The translations under genes and the position numbers were made by a program. Shown piece after piece: positions 48,483 through 60,412 of a stretch of DNA of 64,000 nt. Every line of letters starts with the position of its first letter. The first letter of the stretch is position 1. The notes below the pieces were generated by a model that was given only the letters and a program-made list of their open reading frames with translations, was not told the DNA's origin and searched no databases. Origin of the DNA: Gymnopilus junonius (Eukaryota > Basidiomycota > Agaricomycetes > Agaricales > Galerinaceae); contig JADNYJ010000021.1 in the NCBI GenBank assembly GCA_015501075.1, positions 124,001 through 188,000 on the forward strand. Direction: 5' to 3'.

Positions 48483-49557
48483 ATGAAAAGAAAAAAGTGG
48501 TGGTATGGCAAGAACAATGGAGACGATACAAAGACGATTGACCTTCTGGCAGGTGGGATATTAGCTTATGTAAACAAACCTAACGGGGAAATACCGGCAA
48601 AATCCGTGAACAGGGACCAACTGCCTGAGTCGTTCGAAGTTGAACTGCCTTGGCACTGTCTGACCAAACCTTATTCGTTCAATCCCCATGATTCACCATT
48701 GTCATGTATGCAAAATTGAACCCGAAAAAGCACTGCGATGTAGTTAATGCCAAAAAACCATGTAAGTCCTACATACCTTTAGCTTCATACTTAATCTGAC
48801 CTCACTCCTACTGGTAGTTACTGCTCGTACGCGACAGTCGCGCAGATTCCTACTTTGATGCTTTCGAATAATATTTATGTTAAAAGTTGGCTGCCAGAAG
48901 GCGGACTGGAAGGTACACAAGCGTACCACATGCACAAAACCAGCGCTATTGCACAAGGCGGACAAGATGATGAAGAAATTCAGTGTTCCAGGAACGGCCC
49001 TGTACACTCTTGTGCGCATGGAAGAAGAGGCTTGGGAGTACCGCACAATGAATCCAACCCCCGTCTCCAACTGTGATGGATGATTCCATGGTATGCCAAT
49101 GCATCCTGACAATACATTGGCGGATGCAGGAAACGAGGATGCAGGAGACCCGTTCAAACATTGCACTGACTGTGACTGAACGATTTGCCAAGATTGCACC
49201 CACCCACACAATCAAGGTAAGTTTAAGATACTGCCTCAAACTTTTACCTATTCGTTCAATGCTGTTTTGCATTACTTCAGGTATTCCGTTTCACGACCGC
49301 CCACCTGGGACATGCCGCTGCGCGACGTCCAACTTTGGCGTAAGCTATTGTCTATTTGGCCCATACCTTCACGGGGATGGTCATAAGCAATACCACGGAG
49401 ACTGACAACCCAAGATGTCTATGGCGAAGATGCGTTTGAGCGCAAAGAGCATCCGTGTAGGAACTGTGGTGTCATCGCAAAATGTCTGAAAAAAGGGTAT
49501 CTGAAAGACACTGGACTTCAATCCGTCAGTGAATCTTCTAGATTGGTAGAAGCATAG
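48483..49557 (+). CDS. MYND-type zinc finger protein, model incomplete
   Basis: The best block reads KVGCQKADWKVHKRTTC at about 48880-48930, matching the second half of a MYND finger (Cys, then H-x-K-x-x-x-C). Further pieces in order are FSVPGTALYTLVRMEEEAWE, RSNIALTVTERFAKIAPTHTIK with a GTAAGT donor at about 49216, VFRFTTAHLGHAAARRPTLA, and a last exon ending VYGEDAFERKEHPCRNCG and SESSRLVEA before TAG at 49555-49557. Agaricomycetes have many MYND proteins of this shape with unknown roles in protein interaction. The first MYND Cys pairs and the start could not be placed, and at least one junction is out of frame, so the gene may carry base errors or be decaying. Confidence 0.5.
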
Positions 49558-50275
49558 TCAGTATATATATGGTTCCTTTGTTTAGTTCTAGTCCGACCCG
49601 GAGCCTGGAGGTCACGAAACGGCATGAAACGCGTACTTCGCTCTACAAAATCGGTTAGCATTTGCTCCCGGGGCACTGTATGTCGATAATAATACAAAGC
49701 TCCGTTTCTGAAAACAAGGTAGTATGCTGAACGCGTGTAAGCCACACATTCGCGTCGCGCCTAAAGGAAAGGTGACGTCATGTAACTCGCAACAGACGCA
49801 ATGTGACTGGTGTCGCTGTGCTAGTTTTCCTTGGGCTTCCGAGTCTGCAACCAACCTCAAACATCTTCAGAGCCTCCTGCATCTCTAGCTAAGAGTCTTG
49901 TCGCCGATCTAACTTTAGAACAAGCACACCAGTGAAGCACAAAAATTGACAACATTATTCGAGCAATCAACTTCAGGTCCTCGAATTCATTGCAAATTCA
50001 GGCTTCGACAACAAATCAAACTGGATGCAAGAGACCTTAGGCAGGATATTGAGGGAAACATCTACAAAGTAGGAGGTATGGTTTCCTATTGTCAAACGAT
50101 GCCTTCCAACAATTGTCTCTATCTAGTAAAACTTTATATTATGGTTCACTAACACTCGCCCACATGCAGAACCGGAGTCTTGTCGATAAACTTGCCAATA
50201 CTCCAATTGGATGAAACGTGAATCAATCAAACATCAAACATTATATTTACATCTCGTTTTAACGCTACACTGCTA
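49558..50275. other. Intergenic, convergent 3' ends
   Basis: Short frames (49518-49860 minus, 49946-50152 plus) show no domain. It probably holds 3' UTRs of the MYND-type gene and the secreted protein gene. Confidence 0.45.
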
Positions 50276-51366
50276 CTAGTCAGTATTGAACCCACGGGAT
50301 TGAAGGGACCTTCTATCCCCTGCTCTCCTTTGAGTATTCCCTCTGCTTTTCCTTGGGCCACGAGGAGGCTGTCCAGATGTGCCAAACCTAGGCGCGGAGT
50401 TATGAGAATTGGAGCTTCCTGGTAGCTGGTGCCGCGAGCTACTGGCATGGGCGTTTACTTGCTGCCGGCTATGTCTGTCATTCGAAAATTGGTGGTCTCC
50501 ATGAGAGGAGGATGCTGCATGGTTTCCAGGCAGATTATTGCCATTTCTGCCGCTGGCGGCTCTCTCATATGGATGATATCTTGTACTTTTGAGCGAGCTC
50601 CCGCCTGAAGGTTGCCTCCTGCTATTTGCCTGGTTGCTGCCATTTTGTCGGTGATTCCTGGGTTCTGTTGGTATGCCTTGATGAGAATTTGGGGCTGGAT
50701 GCTCCTGATGAGGACTTGAGGGAACGGGTGGGGAGGCTGGACGTGGAGGGCTAGGCGACCTGTAACCAACGTGGTTTCCTGCAATACGGATATCAGAATT
50801 AGCATTGACCCTAGTCACCAAGCCAAAAACCACGTACTCATTTCGTCCTGTAGCCTTTGACGATTTTCATGGGACATCCGGGGTACCGTACTGCCTTTCT
50901 CGGTCCAGGGTCGCAGCTCATGATGTGGGGCTGGAATAGGCTTGTGCAGATATATATGCCCGTTTATAGGCGTCCCTGGGTCAAACCTCTGTATTGGTGC
51001 TGTTGGACGCCCAGGTAGTGGATGACTAGACACGATTGCGACCTGATATTCGGGTAGGTGATTTATGGCATCAGGTTCCGGTCCTGAGAGTACAACTCCA
51101 GGGTGAGGCTTTACTTTGCCGGCCGTCTAAATGGAAATCAAATTCATAACGATTCGATGGATATTAGAGATGACCAATTTTCTTACGGGAACGTACTTAT
51201 GCCTCTTCATTGTCGATGTTCTAACTCGGACGTAGTCACCATGATTGTAGAAACCGACTGGAGCGGGCGATACGGCTGGCTCTGGGCTTGGAGTGACTGG
51301 CGCTGCGAAACAAGATGCTAAAAACAGCAACTGGACGGATAGGACAGCTAGAGTATTGCAGTGCAT
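50276..51366 (-). CDS. Secreted protein A with disordered basic tail (paralogue of 60413-61373)
   Basis: Three exons on the minus strand, 51187-51366, 50838-51126 and 50276-50778, give an intact 323-residue protein. Residues 1-22 are a signal peptide (hydrophobic, ending CFAA). A compact region of about 130 residues follows with NHGDYVRVRT, KPHPGVVLSGPEPD, YQVAIVSSHPLPG, NGHIYLHKPIP and LRPWTEKGS. The rest is Ser/Pro/Asn/Gly/Arg-rich and predicted disordered, ending RAGDRRSLQSRGFNTD. The second copy at 60.4-61.4 kb shares the same three blocks and the last block, which is notable because the intervening tails have diverged. I do not recognise the family. A secreted effector-like, cell-wall or pro-peptide role are all possible. 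The start at 51366 is preferred over an upstream in-frame Met at 51417 because it puts the hydrophobic core at the N-terminus. Confidence 0.75.
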
Positions 51367-52142
51367 GGTTTTCTTTTGTAGGATAAGATTTTGCTTGCTT
51401 GGAAAGGCCGATATCAAGATAGAGGAGACCAGCTCGTAACGAAATCAGGGAAGAGGCCTGCTCTGCCGCGAAGAGTGATAGACAGACGTCCTTCTTTATA
51501 GCAAATCTTCGTGAGAGGCAGTGGGGAATAAAAATACTCTTGGACAATTAACTGGGTTCGATCTTACCTGCCGTCCACAATAGGCATGCCGCGATGTAGA
51601 TCTGTCAATTAATGTGAGTACAGCACTGCCAAAATACACTGCAACGTGAAATGCCTTCGTTCACAGACAACCTAGGCTAACTTGGGCGGTTAGGACACGA
51701 TAAGAAGCTTTGTTTCAACAAATCAAGGGGTTTTGTGGGTCCAGGAAACAGCGCGCATCGCCGCAAGAATGGCCGTCGAATCTCCCATACGTCAGATCCG
51801 CGTATCATCTGATGATGTACCTCGTCCACAAGTTAATTTCGCCTCAACGATTCGATGATTCATTTTCCCATGAAGCGGTGACGATCTCATGCCGTATAAC
51901 TATTAATACCCCAGGAAGAAACATATGACCAGTACCGAAGCACACGAAGCATAGCCAAGCTATGCCTCGTGTGCTTCGGGCTTAACTCTGAAGCGACGAT
52001 GAGGTACTGCCATAACGCCCTAGGATTTGTTTAAGTCGGTGGGACTCACTTTCCTTCTCACATCCCACTGCCATTCCCGTTATTATTTCTGGGCTTTGTG
52101 AGTAAACTTTCTAGGTCCTATTAATCTGACAAATAACGTCTA
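51367..52142. promoter_or_regulatory. Divergent intergenic region with strong hairpin
   Basis: Separates the minus-strand secreted protein A from the plus-strand F-box gene, so both promoters lie here. It contains the 21-bp inverted repeat at 51935-51979. No TATA box was identified with confidence. Confidence 0.45.
51935..51979. repeat. 21-bp near-perfect inverted repeat (hairpin)
   Basis: The left arm 51935-51955 and right arm 51959-51979 are reverse complements with a single mismatch, separated by the 3-nt loop CAA. The arm core is GAAGCACACGA. It lies about 165 bp upstream of the F-box ATG at 52143. Arm length and tiny loop are far beyond chance for this base composition. Confidence 0.85.
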
Positions 52143-53459
52143 ATGCAATTGAAATCAAGTCGACTTATGTCCAACCAGATTAGAGCCACGACCGCCCCAG
52201 AACTCCGGCGCCCAATGGTTCCTCTAGAGATCGTCGATATGATCATCGAAATGCTAGCAAATGATGACAACAAAAATTCCTTAAAATGCTGCTCACTAGC
52301 GTGTCACGCCTTCCTTGAGATCTCCAGGAAATATCTGTTTTCTAGTATCACTATCTACCACCAAGAAAAGGATCGCAATACCTTCCAAGCGCATCAATTC
52401 CAGCGCCTCTTGAACGGAAACCCTTCTATAGCTGACCATGTCCGGCACCTCGACTACAGAACCAACGACGAAAGACACCCGGCTCGCTTGTTTTACACCA
52501 CCTCCATCGCGTCACTTCTCTCACAATTTGGCTGAAGGGACCATCATATGTTCGTCAAATGTGGGGCGGGCTGGACCCTTCCTTGAGATTAGATCTCTCG
52601 ACTTTTATCCAGTCAAATAAATCGTCAAGCTTCACCTCTTAGGAGTAAAAGGATTGCCCACTCTACTTTTCACTCATTTTCCGCACCTGAAGAGCTTAGA
52701 AATTGAGACTGGCTATATTACAGACAAACCGGACGACTGCTTCCCTCGAGGAGAAGCATGCCCTAAATTGGTGTTGTTCGACACCTATTATACTCGAATG
52801 GGAAATGTTATCAAGTTTCTGGAGAAAAGTTCTTCGAACACGAAGCCAATCTTAGATTTTACTAATCTTAAAACTTTCTATTGTTTGGTTGCAGACGAAG
52901 TAAGCATGGAGGTCATTAAATTTATTTTAAAATCAGCAGAAGCCATCGAGTGCCTAGGATTGCACGGTATGTTGTTCTCATTCATGTAGCTGTATGACTT
53001 CATGTTTACTCTGCCTTGGTAGGTGATTATCCTAATTTGAAATTTGCCGGAGCCGTCGCAAATAATTTGACGCCCGGTACCCTAAGGGCCCTGAAGACAG
53101 TGACTATATCTCCAATGATAGAAGAGCGACAAGATCCGTATGCCCACTTCACCCGAGATCTAGAGCAGATCGCAGGCAAAAACGTCTTAGAGGTGCTCAA
53201 AATTCATATTAGCGTCAGCACAAACTGTACATGCACGACTGATCCTGCTGTATGGTCGCGCCTTGATGAAGTATTGTCCCGCCCTAACGGATTTCCTTTC
53301 CTATGGCTAGTGGAGTTCAGCGTTGCACTCCTTTATTACTCTTTCGATTATACTGACCTTCAAGCCGAGTTGGAAGACATAGGGAAGAATTGCTTTCCGT
53401 GGCTATGGGAGAACGAAGACATTGACTTTAGCTTCGAAGTTTTCATAGAGGACGTCTGA
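52143..53459 (+). CDS. F-box/LRR-like protein A, two frame breaks (paralogue of 58760-60043)
   Basis: Two exons, 52143-52966 and 53023-53459. The N-terminus has an F-box-like segment (RPMVPLEIVDMIIEMLANDD) followed by CCSLACHAFLEISRKYLFSS, then leucine-rich strands, and a conserved C-terminal block: RDLEQIAGKNV, SRPNGFPFLWLVEFSV and DIDFSFEVFIEDV. The paralogue at 58.8-60.0 kb aligns over the whole length. In exon 1 the frame must gain one base near 52531 (LSQFG to LKGPSYVR) and another near 52622 (IQSNK to KLHLLGVKGLP); the paralogue is open at both places. Contractions of CC and GG pairs would explain them. As written the protein stops at 52533-52535, leaving only the F-box. SCF substrate recruitment is the family role; the target is unknown. 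Confidence 0.72.
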
Positions 53460-53575
53460 TTACTTCTATTCATTAACAAACTGTGTTTACGCAATAGCAT
53501 TCTTCTAATATTAAAGAGAAGTTCGATTTATGAATAAGTTAGTAGTTATGTGTGTAGATATTTTCACTTTCAAGT

Positions 53576-55594
53576 TTATGAATCGCTATCAAGTTTGGAC
53601 GTTTCCTTTCTAGGATCGACTGGAACAGTGCGGGGCTCAAATTTGGCAGCATAATATCCGAACGGACTCAAGAAAGTCCCCAGTCCTTTATGCACCTCGA
53701 CTTGGAATTCCTTGAAGGGAAGCGACTCGCCATCCACGGCAAAGTAACCTCTGTCCTTTAATGGTTTAATCCGGTAGGCGTGCGCTTTTATGTAATGGAC
53801 CTTTGAGTGAAGAGATGGGGAAAATGTTAGGACTAGGAAAAACCAAAATTGGAGATAATGAGCACTCGCCTTCGGATGCCAGAAGCTTGTACCCTTAGTT
53901 GCACCGTCCATAAGGGATAAAAGATCGCCCCTTGAAGACTGATAATGGAGCCGTTGAGTTCTCTTCGATATTCCCGAGCAAAAAATTACTGCTTACTCTA
54001 GACATAGCCGCTATGTCAACGAGCCCGTCATTTGGTGATGACACTGGGAACGCCATCCAATCTCTGTGATGCTAATGAGAAGCGTACCAGACATAAATCT
54101 GCGCCAAGTTACCTATTCACGAACGGGCCTTGACCGGCATAAACATAAAGAACGGAGTCATCAAGTGTCGTCCATTCGTCGCCATCCGACTCGAGATGTT
54201 TCAGTGGCGGAAGAGTTTCATAAACATGCTCTTCCACTTCTGCGGATGACGATGCACCGTGGGTCCTATTGAGATGGACAGTAGCTGCCATCTTGTCCTT
54301 GTCGTTCTCGGCAAGCTTAAAAGACAATTCCACGGGGCATGGTTTGAATTTGAGAACTGATAGTACAGGTTTTTGTTCAGCAAAGAAAGGTTATAGGATC
54401 GCAGTCGGGATGAACGTACTCTCCCACAAAAGACCATAAGTAAACCTTGTGTCGCCCATCCAGCGAAGGTTTTCAGTTCCGAGATCAACTTCGGCTATGA
54501 GGCCGACGGCTTGAGACATGAAAGATATAGTCCTCTTTCTCCTTGGACCACTGAAAATAGGTCTACTTTCATCGCTTTGCCTAGAAAACAGTGAGTCACA
54601 CCTAGGAGAAGAGCTTTTTTTCTGACCTTTAATAGCGTTCAGAGCAGCGACAACAACGTCGAATCCATCCTGTATGATCAAAATTCATAATTCGTTGGTG
54701 TGCTAATGAAGTCAAAGAAAAAATAAGGTACCTCGATGCCCAAAAGGTTGAGAGACAGTGCGTTTCCTGAACCCGTCGGTACTGGCGCTATAGGAATTTT
54801 TAACGCTTTTATTGATTCAGGATGTTCGGCAAAGCCATTTAAGACTTCGTGTATTAGTCCGTCGCCAGAGACAGTTACGACAGCATCATATTGGTCAATT
54901 GGTAAAGTTCTGGCGACTTCTGAGCATGTCCGTGGTGGGTTGTATCTACAATGCAAGTTAAATGGGTCAGCAATATCTGAAAGACAAAAGGCGACGGACA
55001 TATAATCTCCAACGAACATCCTGCCATCTCGAATACAGGCTTAACCTTCCTGGCAAAAATCGCCGCCCCTTTTTTCTACCGTGGAGAAGTCAGAAAAATA
55101 TTTCGTCATTGAAATGAGGAAGAACATACCTGACCACCAAAAGGATTGACCAGAACCATAAGGCGTCGACATCGCTTAACGCCAAGATCTTGTAAGTCGT
55201 TCAGTCATATATTGTCAAAGCAAAGCACATCCTACGTACTTTCGTATGCAGCAATCATCACAGCCTCTACCCACTCAGCAGCACCTGCGACATCTAATTC
55301 CTCAACTGTGCCTTCAACAACGACCATATGCATAGGCTTCTGTTTCTTCTTGTCCAAATACGCAATTGTCAATGTATGAGAGCCATCGTCGAGGCTTGCT
55401 TTGAGTATATTCCTGTGAGGTACGTTATGATGCGTTGTTGGATTAGTCTCTGAAATCATCTGTCAGTTTGTGCCAGCGGCCAAGCAGGTGTCAGACTCAC
55501 TGGTAGGTTTCTGTATCTTTAAGTGCAGATCGGTCAGAGACAAAGTCATTGTGGAGGAGGTATCTGTATGTATGGATATCGTCTTGTCCGCCAT
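53576..55594 (-). CDS. LCB4: Sphingoid long-chain base kinase (LCB4/5 type), two frame breaks
   Basis: Eleven exons on the minus strand from 55594 (55501-55594, 55240-55449, 55130-55188, 55000-55075, 54732-54945, 54627-54669, 54420-54580, 54113-54356, 53997-54063, 53870-53938, 53576-53800); about 487 residues after correction. The diacylglycerol kinase-type catalytic domain shows RLMVLVNPFGGQKKGAAIF, IIYTTHHGHAQ, VTVSGDGLIHEVLNG and APVPTGSGNALSLNLLG, then SFMSQAVGLIAEVDLGTE and a C-terminal VDGE-containing strand (YFAVDGESLPF). It should phosphorylate sphingosine-type bases, linking sphingolipids to phospholipid turnover. One base is missing near 54917 (HHGHAQ to EVARTL) and one near 54545 (VVQGERR), both compatible with G-run contraction. 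The intron at 53801-53869 starts with GC (AAG/GCGAGT), a GC-AG intron. The gene shares a 180-bp divergent promoter with cyclin C. Confidence 0.9.
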
Positions 55595-55774
55595 GGTGAT
55601 GAGGGGAGTCCGGTACAAGGCCCAAGCAGGTCGAGAAAGTTGAACGCAGCACCCGCTGGCATATGAATATCTAATGCACGTGCTGATCGTGCGAACTCAC
55701 GTCTAATTAAAGACTTTTTTGATTCGGCCCTCTTTCCCGTACCATCATCTCATCCTCTAAGGTACCCTCAAGCT
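55595..55774. promoter_or_regulatory. Divergent promoter, LCB kinase and cyclin C
   Basis: Only 180 bp separate the start codons of two housekeeping genes transcribed away from each other. Both promoters must overlap here, which suggests linked expression. No TATA box is clear. Confidence 0.6.
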
Positions 55775-57216
55775 ATGGCGACTGACTACTGGGCGAGCTC
55801 GCATTTGTGAGATTAAAAAGGCAAAATGTTCGTGTCGTGTTCCTTACTCATATTCTGCTCAGCAAGAGGTGGATCGTTGACCGAGCTGCATTGAACCAGG
55901 CGAGACTTGAAGATCTTCAATGTGTCGATGATCCAGACTATCTGGACTATCTGTCCATCTACTTTGCTCAATGTGTGCACACTTCATCCTGAGCAATTGG
56001 CGGAACAATGCTAATGATTCTATCTAGTGATTACGAAACTTGGGAAGAAATTGCATTGCCGACAGAGGACAATTGCTACGGCCATTGTCTTTTTCAGAAG
56101 GTTTTACCTCAAGAATTCATACTGCGAGACCGACCCATTCATTGTCGTCGCTGCGTGCTGCTATCTCGCGGCCAAGGCCGAGGAATCGCCCATTCATATT
56201 AAGCTAATAGTGACGGAATCTCGCTCACTGTTCAATCGTACGGCCACCTCCACAAGTTCCAAAATCTCTTTCTAATTGTCTTCTTGCAGAAGAAATTTAC
56301 AGTTCTAGAGGTTTCTCTGCCGACAATGCGAAGATCGCAGAGATGGAATTTTACCTGGTGGACGACCTAGAATGCGACTTGGTCGTATTTCACCCTTATC
56401 GCACTCTTCTTACACTTTGCCGGCAGGAGTCCACTGGAGAGACGCCCTCTGAAGAGGGAGAAGCTTTGGAATTTGGCGTTGGAATAGGCTCGGATGATGG
56501 CCCGCGGTACTGGGGAACAGGGAGAAGGCCAACTAGAGTTGGCGCCTTCTGCCTTGAAAACTGCATGGTAGGTCTACGATTAGGAGAATTTTTTTGGCAA
56601 TTTATTCATTCCTTAGGTCTATTATCAATGACACCTATCGATCACAGTTATGCCTCCTCTACCCCCTCATCTCATCGCCATAGCCGCCATATACTTGACT
56701 TTCATTATTCACCCTCCCACGCCGTCTGATAATGAAAGTGCGGGAGAAACTCCCTCTGAACACTCCCCTCCGACAACTCGTCAGCCACGACGGTCATCCC
56801 GTCAGGTCGCATCTGCACAAGCGGCTTCACAAAAGAAGCCTCCTCAAGATACTGTCGGCTTCCTTTCAGAGCTAAACGTATCCTTACCTGTCGTCGCTAC
56901 CATAGTGCAAGAGATCATCTCCCTTTATACCCTCTGGGATCGGTACAAGGAAGATGGGACCCCCGAATCATCCAGAGCTCGTGACCTAGCGGCGAATTCT
57001 CCAGGTACGAACAGTAATCGCGCCAGCGCCAGCGCTGCTGCGACGCCTGGTATGGAGGATTCAGTGACGGTTGATGCTGATGGGAATTACATTACTCCTG
57101 CGTTCTTGTCATCTGTTTTACAGAAGATGCGAGAAGCTAGGATAATGGATCTTGCTCCTACAAGACCTGCGATCGCGATTAATAAGAGGCTGGAACGTAC
57201 ACAGGCCGCCGGATAG
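55775..57216 (+). CDS. SSN8: Cyclin C, Mediator kinase module (SSN8), two frame breaks
   Basis: Five exons: 55775-55806, 55863-55972, 56028-56237, 56290-56567, 56617-57216; about 409 residues after correction. The cyclin C entry is clear: MATDYWASSHFKRWIVDRAA across the first splice, LDYLSIYFAQ, LGKKLHCRQRTIATAIVFFR, LKNSYCETDPFIVVAACCYL, and FYLVDDLECDLVVFHPYRTL for the second cyclin fold. Cyclin C partners Cdk8 in the Mediator kinase module and controls RNA polymerase II transcription in the nucleus. Near 56522 an extra G must be removed to read GTGEGQLEL, and near 56661 a C must be added in a C run to join LCLLYP to PHLIAIAAIYL. The C-terminal 130 residues are Ser/Pro/Ala-rich, longer than in yeast, and end RLERTQAAG. 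The defects in so conserved a gene point to sequence error. Confidence 0.92.
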
Positions 57217-58759
57217 CTGGATGTTGTGGGTTTTTCAGGAGTTATCGCACCGTTGATACTTCCGGTGTATTCTAAACCACTTCCTTGTATTACTTTCTTT
57301 CTGGAATCATTATGTTGTAGTTTCGTTATAGCTCCAAAATATTCCATATATCCTTTCTTAAATGAAGTGTCAATGATGAATTTTTTGGCGTCTTCGCTGT
57401 GCGTTACCTTTGATTCTGTCTCCCTGCTGTCAGTATGTCGCTTTGATAGGACTGTTCTATTCTTCATCTTTCTAGAAATAATACTTCAGAACTCGAGACG
57501 TACCTCCGAGAAATCCGAGGAGGCAACAAGCCATCTTCATCTTCATATTTAACTTGGTTTTCTGAATCTAATGTTACCGTCCTTCTTTTCCCCGTTTGCC
57601 GAGATTAGACCATTTTGGTAAGTCGTCCTGACTTCCATTTTAGCCGCAATTATACCCATTTCGGCACTTGTTGAACACGCAACCGCGCCATAGACTGCTT
57701 GACAAGCACCTTCTTTTGATGGTTAGTTTGAACTTGGCTTAAACCACGGAGCATCAGTTTCAATATTTCCTGCCCTCCGGATAAAGCCGTAGCCAGTAAG
57801 GCTCGTCAACCTACAGCATAAACCTAAATTTAATGACGGGTTTCTCTCGGGTTTTGTTTCAATTCTGATTCAACAGATGGACGACTGGTTCCAGGCAGTG
57901 CAGCGGAGGGTTATTATTAGCAAGCAGGGGGTGGCAGTGCTCACGACGTGGATATTTTTCGTACCAAGTGACCAGGGAAGATCAAAGGTCTTCGCTCATG
58001 AAAAGCTTCTCTTCCTCACACATGAAGTCTCCAGATGGTATGTGTGCTGGGTGTAAAATTCAGGTTCGTTCATGCGAATTTCTCAAAAGGAGATAGAAGT
58101 ATATATCGCAATAAATCACATGATTTTCTTTCGGAGATTGCCTTCCCTCAGGCGGACTCAGGGCGGGCTACATCAATATCTTTGCTTCCACCTCCCACTG
58201 GAGTCCTCTTGTCACCTCTTCTCGCCAATAAATTATCAGTTGTAACCCAGAAAACGGAACTTTTTAAGCATTTCTATCTCGTAGAGGCTATACCTCACCA
58301 AACTGTTCAAACGACGAGCTCGGGTAGCTAGGTCGTTTCCACCTTTGCCGGCACTGCATCATCATTCTATATCGGGCTGCATGTCAATGCAGGTACTATA
58401 AATCTCGCCATCCGCATGGTTAACAAATCGATTGATTCCATTCTTGACATCCAACCCTGACGTCTCTGGAAGGTGCGTTTTCACGAGAGCTTCTGTAATT
58501 TACGTCCCTCCCGATGTCCTGACTCGTGGCATTGGTTGCTCTCCTCTCATAGACCAAGGTTAATTGTTTTAGCTCACGACCCTTTCAACGACGCATCACG
58601 AAATTTAACGACACTTCTACCTTGAGCACTCCATCTTAATTTGCCTCGTAAGTTTCTGACGGGTTTTGCTCTATACTTATAAAGCAATATCATCCTAATG
58701 CCCAGGGTCCCAGTTTCGCTTTATCTTTGAAGGCTTTGACCATTTCCTATCCCTTGACT
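57217..58759. other. 1.5-kb intergenic region
   Basis: T-rich sequence after the cyclin C stop with frames at 57226-57552 and 58035-58331 that lack domains or splice support. The right end carries the promoter of the second F-box gene. A second in-frame ATG for that gene exists at 58727. Confidence 0.45.
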
Positions 58760-60043
58760 ATGGCCGCCTTTAATCAACCAGCTAGTCTCCCTCTCGACGT
58801 TGTCGAACTTGTTTTAGCAGAGGTAGCCAGTGACAATGACATGGCGACACTAAAGAATTGCTCACTGGCGTCTTCTGTCCTCCTTCCTATGTGTCGAAAA
58901 TATATCTTTTCGAAGGTTGAACTCGATTCCACCGTTGACCACTCTGGAGCATGCCAAGTGCGGCAATTCAAGCGCCTTTTGGATCACGATCCTTCCATCG
59001 CGAATTATATCCGGGCGCTGGATTATACTGGCGTGTGCGACAGCAAACCAGCACCCCCTGTTTTGAAGCATCTCCGCCGCGTCACTTCGTTCACGTTCGG
59101 GTTCAGATCTTCCGGCTACAACTTGGGCGGAACGCAAGAATGGAAAACGATACCATCTGCCCTCAAAAACTCCTTGGCGACCTTTATCCGATACAATAAG
59201 CTCACCACTTTGCATCTATTCCGGATTCAAAGCGTCCCGGCCGCGTTGTTTAATTGCTTCCCACATCTCAGGAAATTGGTCCTCTACTGCGTTACTATTT
59301 CCAATATTTCACTTTATGGGAAATTTTTCAAGGCCAAGAAAGCTCCCAAACTCGTTTCTCTCTTCATCAAGAACAGCAACGTAGGGCCTTTGATCAAGCT
59401 GCCTGCCAAGGGCGTCCAAATGTCCGAACCAATGCTTGACTTGACAAGCCTAGAAAAATTTGAATGTGGCGTCGATGAAGACCCTACCGTAATGAACATT
59501 GTCAGACCTATACTGAAGGTAGCCGAGTCGTTGCGTTGCTTGGCTTTGTCTGGTACGTTCTTTTGCGAAAGATACAACGACGTTTGATTTATATCGTGAT
59601 CAGGTTCTCATCCCGACATCGATTTTCTCGGAGTTTTCTCCAGTGATATAAACCACAGGTCCCTGGAAACTCTCAAGACAGTGCGATTGCACCCTATGAT
59701 AGAAACGCAAGAGGAAGACCCATATCTCAACCTCACAGCAGAGCTCGAACAAATTGCTGGCAAAAATGTCGTAGAGGACATCGTGCTTTGCATCAGTATT
59801 GAAACAGATCGTCGTTGCACCACTGACGCTTCGCGCTGGAATCAACTTGATCGTGTTCTTTCACAGGGTGGTGGGTTTCCCTTTCTGCAGTCCGTGGAAA
59901 TCAAAGTCATCGTATATCATTGGTCTCGCGAGGTCGCCGACTTTCAATCTCGGCTTGAGGAGATTCGAGTATCCTGCTTTCCATGGTTAAGGGGCAACAA
60001 GGATGTGGAGTTTAGTTTTGAAGTTGCGATTGAAGACGTTTAG
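58760..60043 (+). CDS. F-box/LRR-like protein B, intact (paralogue of 52143-53459)
   Basis: Two exons, 58760-59552 and 59604-60043, encode 410 residues without defects. The N-terminus SLPLDVVELVLAEVASDND followed by LKNCSLASSVLLPMCRKYIF is F-box-like; leucine-rich strands follow (LTTLHLFRIQSVPAALFNCF, SLEKFECGVDEDP). The C-terminal block ELEQIAGKNV, GGGFPFLQSVEI, VEFSFEVAIEDV matches copy A, and the single intron sits at the same place in both, just before a Gly/Pro/Asn segment. The start at 58760 is chosen over 58727 because it aligns with the F-box start, though either is possible. The role is presumably substrate recruitment to an SCF ubiquitin ligase. Confidence 0.82.
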
Positions 60044-60412
60044 GTAGTTGTTTGTCTTTTAAATTTTTTCTTCTTATAAAGTGGGTTCTTTGGCTATCTT
60101 ATTATCGGCATCTATAAGTTGTCTCTTAAGACCCTGAATTGCGAATCCTGTGCTCTGAATTCGGTGGCCCCCACCTACAAAATCCAGGTCTTCAAGCTCC
60201 AAGGCCCATTCTAATGCCTTACAAGCAATATTACTGTCTTGATATTCTGTAATGTTGGTCTTTGCCATCGTCTGCGAAGCAAGTCAAGTAACATAATTTG
60301 GGAGCGATCATCAAATTCTCGCGAATATAGTGACTTATAAGGTCGTTGAAGTGGGCCCAAAGTCGTTCATTATCATAGTAGACATTATGTAGTCGTGAAA
60401 TATTAAAAGACG

